NCBI RefSeq assembly: GCF_010667685.1
Contig: NZ_WHZW01000002.1
Location: 127,900-191,899, forward strand
Source of the DNA: Bifidobacterium aerophilum
Lineage (GTDB): Bacteria > Actinomycetota > Actinomycetes > Actinomycetales > Bifidobacteriaceae
Direction: 5' to 3'
Length of the DNA: 64,000 bases
Positions 57,187-64,000 of the stretch are shown piece after piece (the stretch's first letter is position 1; every line of letters begins with the position of its first letter). The translations under genes were made by a program, and so were the position numbers. Under the pieces are notes generated by a model. The model was not told where the DNA came from. It did not search any database and worked only from the letters and a program-made list of their open reading frames with translations.

Positions 57187-60100
57187 ATGTCATTTTTCGA
57201 TGCGTTTGGCCCCCTGTTCGACCCCGACGGCGACTCCCGCGACGGCAGCCGCCGCAGCGACGACGATCCGGTGATCATCAACGTCCAGACGGACGGCGAC
57301 GACACCGCCTCCGAACCGCACGCCGACCGATCCGGCACCCACCGGCGCCCGCCGGCAGGCCCGCGCATCGCGAGCCGTCCGACACTGCCGCACCCCAACC
57401 GCGGCACCGCCATCCTCATCGCCGTCGTTGCCGCGCTCGCCGTCGTCATCGGCCTGTTCTTCGGCCTGTCCCAGTTCATCACCGATCTTATGTGGTACGG
57501 CCAGCTCGACTTCCAAAGCGTCGTCTGGACCCAGCTCGGCACCAAGGTCGGCTTGTGGATCGCCTACGCGCTGCTCATGGCCCTGACCGGATTCGTGTCC
57601 GCCGTGCTGGCGATCCGCGCGCGCCCCGACTCGTCCGATGGTTCCACGATCCGCATCAACGGCGACGTGATCGAAATCGGCAAGGGCGTCGCCTCGAAGA
57701 CCGCACGCCGCGTGGCCGTCGCGGTCTCCCTGATCGTCGGCGCCGTGTTCGGCGCCCAGTTCAACGCGAACTGGGCTGAGGTGCTGCTCATGTTCAACGC
57801 GCAGAGCTTCGGCACCACCGACCCGCAGTTCGGCCTCGACAACGGTTTCTACGTGTTCGTTCTGCCCGGCCTCCGGCTCGTGGTGGCGGCCGTCTCCATG
57901 CTGCTCGGCGTCGGTCTCGTCTTCTCCCTGCTCACCCATGTGCTCATGGGCGGCGTCCGCTTCACCATGCCCGTGCGCGGCCGCGGCATCCTCGACGTCA
58001 CCAAGCGCGCCCGCCGACAGATCGCCGTCTGGTTCATCCTCAACATGTTCGCCTGGTCCGCCCGGCAGATCATCGGCGTGTTCACCCATCTGACCGAGCA
58101 GGGCAGCCGCATCACCGGCGCCACCTACACCACCGTCAACGCCACCATCCCGGTCACGTTCATCATGGCCGCGATCACCGCGATCCTCGGCGTGTTCCTC
58201 GGCGTGTGGCTCATGCGCTCCCACGCGCTCGAAGGCCCCGCCAAGCCCACCGTGCGCGCCGCCGCGGCGCTCAAGGCATGGCGCACTCCGGTCGTGGCCG
58301 TCGCCGCCGCGCTCGTCGTCTCCATGGTCCTCACCGTCGCATGGCCGATGCTGCTGCAGCGGTTCAAGGTCAACCCGAACGCGCAGGAAATGGAATCGAC
58401 CTACATCCAGCGCAACATCAAGGCCACGCAGGAGGCGTACGGCCTCGACAACGTGAAGGTCGAACAGTACCAGGCCACCACCAAGGGCGAATCCGGCGCG
58501 TTGTCCGGCGAGGCCGACACCACCGCGCAGATCCGCCTGCTCGACCCGCAGATCGTCTCGCCGACGTTCAAGCAGCTGCAGCAGTCCAAGCAGTACTACA
58601 CGTTCGCGGACACGCTCGCCGTCGACAAGTACGACATCGACGGCGAAAGCCAGGACACCGTCATCGCCGCGCGCGAGCTCGACCTCAACGGCCTCGACAA
58701 CCGCAACTGGGTCAACGACCACACCGTGTACACGCACGGCTACGGCATCGTCGCCGCCTACGGCAACAAGGTGACCGCGGACGGCCAGCCGAAGTTCTTC
58801 GAATCCGGCATCCCCACCCAGGGCAAGCTCACGGATTCCGAGAAGTACGAGCCGCGCATCTACTTCTCCCCGAACGCGAGCGAATACTCGATCGTCGGCG
58901 CGCCGGAAGGCACCAAGTCGTGGGAGTTCGACTATCCGACCGGCTCGGAGGGCGCGACCACCACGTTCACGGGCGACGGCGGCCCGTCCGTCGGCAACAT
59001 CTTCTCCCGTCTGCTGTACGCGATCCGCTTCGGATCCGACCAGATCCTGTTCTCCGACCGCGTGACATCCGCCTCGCAGATCCTCTACGACCGTTCCCCG
59101 AAGGAACGCGTCGCCAAGGTCGCGCCGTACCTGACGCTCGACGGGCGCGTCTACCCGGCCGTGGTCGACGGCCGCGTCAAGTGGATCGTCGACGGATACA
59201 CGACCTCCGACGCGTACCCGTACTCGCAGATGACCGATCTGGGCGCGGCCACCGCCGACTCGACCACCGAAACGTCCGACGCCGTGCAGGGCCTCGGCTC
59301 GCAGCAGGCCAACTACATCCGCAACTCGGTCAAGGCCACCGTCGACGCGTACGACGGTTCGGTCGACCTGTACGTGTGGGACGAGAACGACCCGGTCATC
59401 AAGGCGTGGCAGCAGGTCTTCCCCGGCCAGTACCACCCGGTCTCCGAGATCTCCGGCGACCTGATGAGCCACCTGCGCTATCCGGAGAACCTGTTCAAGG
59501 TGCAGCGCGAACTGCTCGCCAAGTACCATGTGACCTCCGCGAACCAGTTCTTCTCCGGCGAGGACTTCTGGCAGACGCCCGTCGACCCGACCGAATCCGA
59601 GGCCGACCAGGCCAAGGACATCCTGCAGCCGCCGTACTACCTGACCTTGCAGACCGGCGGCACGAACGAGCCGATCTTCTCGCTGACCTCCTCGTACATC
59701 CCCGCCGGCACGTCCACGCGCGAGATCCTGACCGGCTTCCTGTCGGTCGATTCCGACGCGGGGGACAAGGCCGGCGTGATCGGCAGGAACTACGGCACGA
59801 TCCGACTGCAGGAACTGCCCAAGGACTCCAACGTGCCCGGCCCAGGCCAGGCGCAGAACAACTTCAACGCCGACGCCGACGTGTCCAAGGAACTCAACCT
59901 GCTGCAGTCCGGTTCCACGAACGTGGTGCGCGGCAACCTGCTCACCCTGCCGCTCGGCGGCGGACTCGTCTACGTGCAGCCTGTGTACGTCAAGTCGAAC
60001 GGTTCGACCTCGTTCCCGCTGCTCAAGAAGGTGCTCGTCGCGTTCGGCGACCAGGTCGGGTTCGCCGACACGCTCGACGAGGCGCTCGACCAGGTGTTCG

Positions 60101-60438
60101 GCGGCGACTCCGGCGCGGCGGCCGGCGACGCGGAGAACGCGGCCGGCGGCTCGGACGGCAATACGGGCGGTTCCGGCGGCTCGGCTTCCGGCGACGGTTC
60201 GAACGACCAGAACGGCTCCGGCTCGACAGGGGACAAGGGGAACGGTTCGAACCAGAACGGCTCCGGCGGCTCCGGGTCGGCCTCCACGAACGCCGACCTC
60301 AAGGCCGCGCTCAACGACGCCGCACAGGCCATGAAGGACGCCGACACGGCCATGAAGAACGGCGACTGGACCGCCTATGGCGAAGCCCAGAAGCAGCTTC
60401 AGGAAGCACTCAATAAAGCCCTCGAACTGGAACAATAA
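57187..60438 (+). CDS. UPF0182 family membrane protein
   Basis: Large protein of 1083 aa, family known widely in actinobacteria and of unknown role. The N-terminal 70 residues are disordered and acidic. Seven membrane segments lie between about 78 and 390. A large outer domain of about 560 residues follows with conserved pieces such as SRLLYAIRFGSDQILFSD, IVDGYTTSDAYPYSQ, SVKATVDAYDGSVDLYVWDE and GSPLP-like LTLPLGGGLVYVQPVYV. Residues about 975-1040 are a Gly/Ser/Asn linker, then a helix (LNDAAQAMKDADTAMKNGDWTAYGEAQ). It may be a cell-envelope protein; the function is not known. Confidence 0.93.
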   Translation: MSFFDAFGPLFDPDGDSRDGSRRSDDDPVIINVQTDGDDTASEPHADRSGTHRRPPAGPRIASRPTLPHPNRGTAILIAVVAALAVVIGLFFGLSQFITDLMWYGQLDFQSVVWTQLGTKVGLWIAYALLMALTGFVSAVLAIRARPDSSDGSTIRINGDVIEIGKGVASKTARRVAVAVSLIVGAVFGAQFNANWAEVLLMFNAQSFGTTDPQFGLDNGFYVFVLPGLRLVVAAVSMLLGVGLVFSLLTHVLMGGVRFTMPVRGRGILDVTKRARRQIAVWFILNMFAWSARQIIGVFTHLTEQGSRITGATYTTVNATIPVTFIMAAITAILGVFLGVWLMRSHALEGPAKPTVRAAAALKAWRTPVVAVAAALVVSMVLTVAWPMLLQRFKVNPNAQEMESTYIQRNIKATQEAYGLDNVKVEQYQATTKGESGALSGEADTTAQIRLLDPQIVSPTFKQLQQSKQYYTFADTLAVDKYDIDGESQDTVIAARELDLNGLDNRNWVNDHTVYTHGYGIVAAYGNKVTADGQPKFFESGIPTQGKLTDSEKYEPRIYFSPNASEYSIVGAPEGTKSWEFDYPTGSEGATTTFTGDGGPSVGNIFSRLLYAIRFGSDQILFSDRVTSASQILYDRSPKERVAKVAPYLTLDGRVYPAVVDGRVKWIVDGYTTSDAYPYSQMTDLGAATADSTTETSDAVQGLGSQQANYIRNSVKATVDAYDGSVDLYVWDENDPVIKAWQQVFPGQYHPVSEISGDLMSHLRYPENLFKVQRELLAKYHVTSANQFFSGEDFWQTPVDPTESEADQAKDILQPPYYLTLQTGGTNEPIFSLTSSYIPAGTSTREILTGFLSVDSDAGDKAGVIGRNYGTIRLQELPKDSNVPGPGQAQNNFNADADVSKELNLLQSGSTNVVRGNLLTLPLGGGLVYVQPVYVKSNGSTSFPLLKKVLVAFGDQVGFADTLDEALDQVFGGDSGAAAGDAENAAGGSDGNTGGSGGSASGDGSNDQNGSGSTGDKGNGSNQNGSGGSGSASTNADLKAALNDAAQAMKDADTAMKNGDWTAYGEAQKQLQEALNKALELEQ

Positions 60439-60627
60439 TCCGGCCGCCGCGTCCATCGGGCGTCGCGTCGTTTTCGACAGCTACGTTCCTTGCATCTTAT
60501 GCCGATTCGCGGCCGATTCGCATGCTGATAATTACCGAAGAGTTCATCTGCGGGCGGTCCCGCCGCGGCCGCGCATGCCTATCCTGAAAGTGGGAACCAT
60601 ACCGGTCACGCCAAGGAGGCAACGTTG

Positions 60628-61335
60628 ATGGCGAACGACATCCGATACAGGGTCACGGTCGATTTCAACCGGTTCAAGCAGATCTACGTCGCACAGAACC
60701 GCGCATACCTGCGCAAGGTCGGCATCGGCGGCACGGTCGTCGGCGTGCTGCTCATCATCATGTCGATAGCGTTGCTCACCGAGGAGTTCAACACGCAATG
60801 GCTGCTCCTGCTCGCGGCCATGATCCTGCTGACCGTCTACAGCGTCCTGTGCATCGTACACCCCGTGGTCTTCTACGGCAGCCGCAAAAACGAGGTCTAC
60901 GGCTACTTCTCACGGCATGAGACGCCGACCGACGGGCGGCCGCTGAACGACCTGTCCTGCACGTTCGACGTGACCGTATGCCAATACGGGTCCGAACTGA
61001 CCATGCAGGACGGCAACACCGTGCACCTGCCTTGGTATGCGCTCACCGGCGCCAGCGAAACGACCGACTTCGGCACCGTGTTCATCGGCGACGACGGCAA
61101 GAACAGCTCCCTGCTGTACAACATGCTCGGCAAGAACGCGATGCTGCGCGAAGGCATGGACGTCGAACCGCTCGTCGTGCCCGCGGAAGCCGAACACGCG
61201 CATCCCGGACTGACCGCCGACATCGCCCGCCGCATCGCCGACGGCCGCGCCCGCTTCGGCAAGCACGGCACCGACAAGCAGACCCCCGCAGCCCAGGAAC
61301 TCGCCGCCTGGCTCGACGCCGACAGCGTGCAGTGA
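60628..61335 (+). CDS. Membrane protein, YcxB-like
   Basis: Protein of 235 aa with a short cytoplasmic N-terminus (MANDIRYRVTVDFNRFKQI), two membrane segments at about 31-50 and 56-77, and a C-terminal soluble domain. RYRVTVDFNRFKQIY and the later LTMQDGNTVHLPWYALTGASETTDFGTVFIGDDGK recall the YcxB fold, a PH-like domain of unknown job. The ATG at 60628 follows AAGGAGGCAACG; a TTG at 60625 is in frame. The 189 bases before it hold no recognised element. Function unknown. Confidence 0.7.
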   Translation: MANDIRYRVTVDFNRFKQIYVAQNRAYLRKVGIGGTVVGVLLIIMSIALLTEEFNTQWLLLLAAMILLTVYSVLCIVHPVVFYGSRKNEVYGYFSRHETPTDGRPLNDLSCTFDVTVCQYGSELTMQDGNTVHLPWYALTGASETTDFGTVFIGDDGKNSSLLYNMLGKNAMLREGMDVEPLVVPAEAEHAHPGLTADIARRIADGRARFGKHGTDKQTPAAQELAAWLDADSVQ

Positions 61336-61446
61336 CCGCGACGGGACGTCGCCAGATATGGTAGCCGTCCCGTCATCGAACGCGCATCATTCACCGTGAC
61401 ATAGCACCCGCGCATGGCAACATGCCGGGTGCTATTGTCTGGAACC

Positions 61447-61971
61447 ATGCTGAACTATGAGATCCGTCCCGCCGAAGAACGCGATGTGCGGGCCATCACC
61501 GACATCTACAACGAGGCGGTGATCCGCGGGGGATCGTCCGCCGACCTCGAACCGGTGTCGTTGGACGCGCGGCGAGCATGGGTCGACTCGCACCAGCCGC
61601 GCGCGACATATCCGGTCGTTGTCATCGACGTGACCGATCCGGCGACCGGTGAACGCGAGACGGCCGGATTCGGCTCGCTGTCGAAATTCCACCAGCGCGC
61701 CGGTTACGACGGGATCACCGAACTGAGCTACTACATCGCACGCCGGTTCCACAGGCAGGGACTCGGCACCGAGATGGTCCGCTGGCTGCTCGACGCCGCC
61801 GTCGAACGCGGATTCCGCCACGCCACGACGATCATCTACGCCGACAACGCCGGCTCCGTCGCGCTCATGCGCGCATTCGGCTTCACCCGATTCGGACTGC
61901 TGCCCGCCGCCGTCGCCACGGCCGGCGACGATACGCTGCACGACATGAGCTACTGGGTCAAGACGCTGTGA
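61447..61971 (+). CDS. GNAT-family N-acetyltransferase
   Basis: Acetyltransferase of 174 aa, similar to the phosphinothricin acetyltransferase branch: IRPAEERDVRAITDIYNEAVIRG at the start with a conserved aspartate-rich helix, ELSYYIARRFHRQGLGTEMVRWLLDAA for acetyl-CoA (motif A, R-x-x-G-x-G-like), and IYADNAGSVALMRAFGFTRFGLL. The substrate cannot be told; homologs acetylate methionine sulfone or sulfoximine and similar amino acid analogues. A TATTGT box 8 bases ahead of the ATG again indicates a leaderless mRNA. Confidence 0.88.
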   Translation: MLNYEIRPAEERDVRAITDIYNEAVIRGGSSADLEPVSLDARRAWVDSHQPRATYPVVVIDVTDPATGERETAGFGSLSKFHQRAGYDGITELSYYIARRFHRQGLGTEMVRWLLDAAVERGFRHATTIIYADNAGSVALMRAFGFTRFGLLPAAVATAGDDTLHDMSYWVKTL

Positions 61972-62095
61972 CCCCGTCACCGCACGATGCCGTCGATGAC
62001 GGCGGGAACGGGTATGATTCGTGTGTTTGCGTAAGTGACGGAACGCCGTGACGGCACGGCGAACATGGACGACAAGAAGAGGACAAGGTAGCGAC

Positions 62096-62695
62096 ATGGC
62101 ATCCGATTTCTGGCTGATCGTAGGACTGGGCAACCCGGGCAAGAAGTACGAGGACACACGGCACAACATGGGCTTCATGACCGCCGACGTGCTCGCCGAA
62201 CGCTGGTCGGTCGCCTTCTCCGACCACAAGGGACTCGCCCTGCTCGGCAAAGGCGCGATGAACCTGCAGGGCCGCACCGTCAAATTCTTCCTCGCCAAGC
62301 CGCTCACCTACATGAACGACTCCGGCAACGCGGTCGCCTCCATCAGCGCCTACTACCAGATCCAACCCGACCACATCGTCGTCATCCACGACGACATGGA
62401 CCTCGAATTCGGCCGCATCAAAGTCAAGGCCGGCGGCTCCGCGGGCGGCCACAACGGCATCAAATCCATCGACAAGGCCCTGAACACGCCCAAGTACGCG
62501 CGCGTGCGCATGGGAGTCGGCCACGCCAAACGCGGCGCGAACGCCCACGACAACACCATCAACTGGGTCCTCGGCGGATTCGGCCCCGACCAGCGCAAGC
62601 AGCTGCCCGACTTCCTCGCCGACGGCGCCGACGCCGCCGAAGACATCATCTTCAACGGACTGGCGAAAACCCAGGAGAAATTCAATGGCCGCTGA
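62096..62695 (+). CDS. pth: Peptidyl-tRNA hydrolase
   Basis: Recycles peptidyl-tRNA released from stalled ribosomes; cytoplasmic, essential in most bacteria, 199 aa. It has IVGLGNPGKKYEDTRHNMGFM with the catalytic His at about residue 23, LAKPLTYMNDSGNAV, VIHDDMDLEFG with the conserved Asp, and KAGGSAGGHNGIKSI. The ATG at 62096 follows AAGGTAGC. Its end overlaps the mfd start by 11 bases, so the two are coupled; pth beside mfd is a common order. Confidence 0.96.
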   Translation: MASDFWLIVGLGNPGKKYEDTRHNMGFMTADVLAERWSVAFSDHKGLALLGKGAMNLQGRTVKFFLAKPLTYMNDSGNAVASISAYYQIQPDHIVVIHDDMDLEFGRIKVKAGGSAGGHNGIKSIDKALNTPKYARVRMGVGHAKRGANAHDNTINWVLGGFGPDQRKQLPDFLADGADAAEDIIFNGLAKTQEKFNGR

Positions 62696-64000
62696 CGCCA
62701 AGGCCCCGCACAACACGCCGATCAACGGCTCCCTGACCGGCCTGCTCGACGCGCTCGACCACGACACGACCTTCCGTCAACTGGCCGCAGGCGACATCGA
62801 AGCATATTCCGACCGCGACACCGACCCCACCATCACCGTCGGCACACCGGAAGGCCTGCGCCCCGCGCTCGCCGCCGCCACCGCCCGGCGCACCCCGGTC
62901 GTGCTCGTCGTCGCCTCGGGTCGTGAAGCCGAGGAAACCGTCAACGCGCTGCGCTCATGGTACGACGGCGACCCGAACGACATTGCCCAGCTCGAAGCGT
63001 GGGAGACCCTGCCGCACGAACGGCTCAGCCCCCGCGCCGACACCGTAGCCAGCCGCATGGCCGTCTTCCGCCGGCTCACGCACCCGAGCAAGGCGAACCC
63101 GATGTTCGGCCCGATCCGCATCCTCGTCATGCCGGTGCGCTCGCTCATCCAACCGGTCGTCAAGGGGCTCGGCGACGTCGAACCGCTCGTGTTCACCCAA
63201 GGCGAGGAACTGCCGCTCGACGAAGCGTCGAAGCGTCTCGTCGAAAACGCGTACACGCGCGTCGACCTGGTCATGGACCGCGGCGAATTCGCCGTGCGCG
63301 GCGGCATCATCGACGTGTTCCCGCCCACCGCGCCGCATCCGGTGCGCATCGAGTTCTTCGGCGACGAGATCGACACGATCCGCGAATTCCACGCCTCCGA
63401 CCAGCGCACCTACGGCGACGGTCTCAAGACCATCTGGGCGACGCCCTGCCGTGAGCTGCAGCTGACGCAGGCCGTGCGCGACCGCGCGAACAGCCTCATC
63501 GGGCAGATCCCGAACGCCGACGACATGCTCGAATCCATTGCCAACGCGATCCCCGTCGAAGGCATGGAATCGTTGATGCCCGCGCTCATCGACGACATGG
63601 AACCGGTCACCGGCATGCTCGACGAACATGCGACCGTCATGCTGTCCGATCCGGAAAAGCTGCGCCGCGCCGCCGAGGATCTCGCGAAAACCGCGAACGA
63701 GTTCCTCGCCGCCAGCTGGCACGTCGCCGCGTCCGGCCACGGCGCAGGCGCCCCGATCACGTTCGACCAGGCCAGCTTCCTCGACTTCGAGGAAACCGTG
63801 TCCGCGCTGGCCTATTCCAGCCGTGACGTGTGGAAACTCACCGGTTTCGGCGTCGACACGACCCGGCCGAACCATGTGAGGCTCGACGCGCAGAACCCCG
63901 GCGAATACCGCGGCGACGAGGCGAAGGCCGCGGCCGGCATCGAAGGACTGATCGACGCCGGCTATCATGTCACCGTCACCGCGGCTGCGCAGGGCACGCT
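62685..64000 (+). CDS. mfd: Transcription-repair coupling factor Mfd (5' part, runs off the window)
   Basis: ATP-dependent DNA translocase that removes stalled RNA polymerase and recruits UvrA. The 438 residues seen are the N-terminal UvrB-like domains D1a/D2/D1b: LVVASGREAEETVNALRSW, WETLPHERLSPRADTVASRM, LVMPVRSLIQPVV, and DRGEFAVRGGIIDVFPP with PVRIEFFGDEIDTIREF, which are Mfd/UvrB landmarks. The helicase domains lie beyond 64000. ATG 62685 is behind AGGAGAAATTCA and overlaps pth. There is no stop in the window; the frame stays open to the edge. Confidence 0.95.
   Translation, partial: MAADAKAPHNTPINGSLTGLLDALDHDTTFRQLAAGDIEAYSDRDTDPTITVGTPEGLRPALAAATARRTPVVLVVASGREAEETVNALRSWYDGDPNDIAQLEAWETLPHERLSPRADTVASRMAVFRRLTHPSKANPMFGPIRILVMPVRSLIQPVVKGLGDVEPLVFTQGEELPLDEASKRLVENAYTRVDLVMDRGEFAVRGGIIDVFPPTAPHPVRIEFFGDEIDTIREFHASDQRTYGDGLKTIWATPCRELQLTQAVRDRANSLIGQIPNADDMLESIANAIPVEGMESLMPALIDDMEPVTGMLDEHATVMLSDPEKLRRAAEDLAKTANEFLAASWHVAASGHGAGAPITFDQASFLDFEETVSALAYSSRDVWKLTGFGVDTTRPNHVRLDAQNPGEYRGDEAKAAAGIEGLIDAGYHVTVTAAAQGT

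Overview
The window is a stretch of high-GC actinobacterial chromosome, most likely from a Bifidobacterium. The pointers are: a very large secreted endo-alpha-N-acetylgalactosaminidase of the EngBF type (GH101); an Opp peptide transporter with its two ATPases fused in one chain; an aconitase and an adenylylatable glutamine synthetase; many DUF genes typical of actinobacteria (DUF4191, DUF3043, DUF3710, DUF3159, UPF0182); and REP-like palindromes with a 'GACGCTCCCTCAGTCACGC' core scattered between genes. Genus is an inference; no rRNA or tRNA gene was seen.

Layout. 1-1.2 kb: accessory edge with an HTH protein behind a G10 tract, a long hairpin and a small two-gene module. 1.3-6.5 kb (minus): glnA, a DUF4191 membrane protein, a dihydrolipoamide dehydrogenase and a DUF3043 protein. 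6.6-11 kb: M20 peptidase, four 53-bp tandem hairpins, a TPP riboswitch and a one-chain ECF transporter module. 11-14 kb (minus): ABC ATPase and an Asp/Ser-rich FtsX permease. 14-19.2 kb: typA/bipA, a membrane protein, and the overlapping pheA-tyrA pair. 19.2-20.5 kb: REP-like repeats enclosing a DUF559 nuclease gene. 20.5-25.4 kb: a second FtsX/ATPase pair and a Xer recombinase. 25.9-31.7 kb: complete opp operon (oppA, B, C, fused DF). 31.8-36.3 kb: exonuclease III, DUF3710, DUF3159, a TrmA-type RNA methyltransferase and a lipoprotein. 36.3-45.1 kb: P-type ATPase, aconitase, HAD and histidine phosphatases, uracil permease. 45.2-53.6 kb: AraC regulator, small ORF, SDR and the giant GH101. 53.8-64 kb: DEAD-box helicase, AzlCD, UPF0182, YcxB-like, GNAT, pth and the start of mfd.

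How the parts fit. GH101 releases the Gal-GalNAc core disaccharide from mucin O-glycans, Opp imports peptides and the M20 peptidase can hydrolyse them, which suits a gut commensal. Aconitase supplies 2-oxoglutarate for glutamate and glutamine (glnA) synthesis; pheA/tyrA make aromatic amino acids. The TPP riboswitch ties the ECF module to thiamine or a precursor.

Most notable: (i) the DUF559 nuclease gene is bracketed by about 103-bp, nearly identical inverted copies of the local REP family, a layout like REP-associated transposases but with a different enzyme class; (ii) a REP pair sits in frame inside the P-type ATPase gene, adding about 80 residues; (iii) a structured non-coding array at 10980-11196 ends in a 46-bp perfect palindrome; (iv) short exact duplications of the 3' ends of bipA and xth flank small palindromic inserts; (v) many genes have a TANNNT box 6-8 nt before the start codon, indicating leaderless mRNAs.
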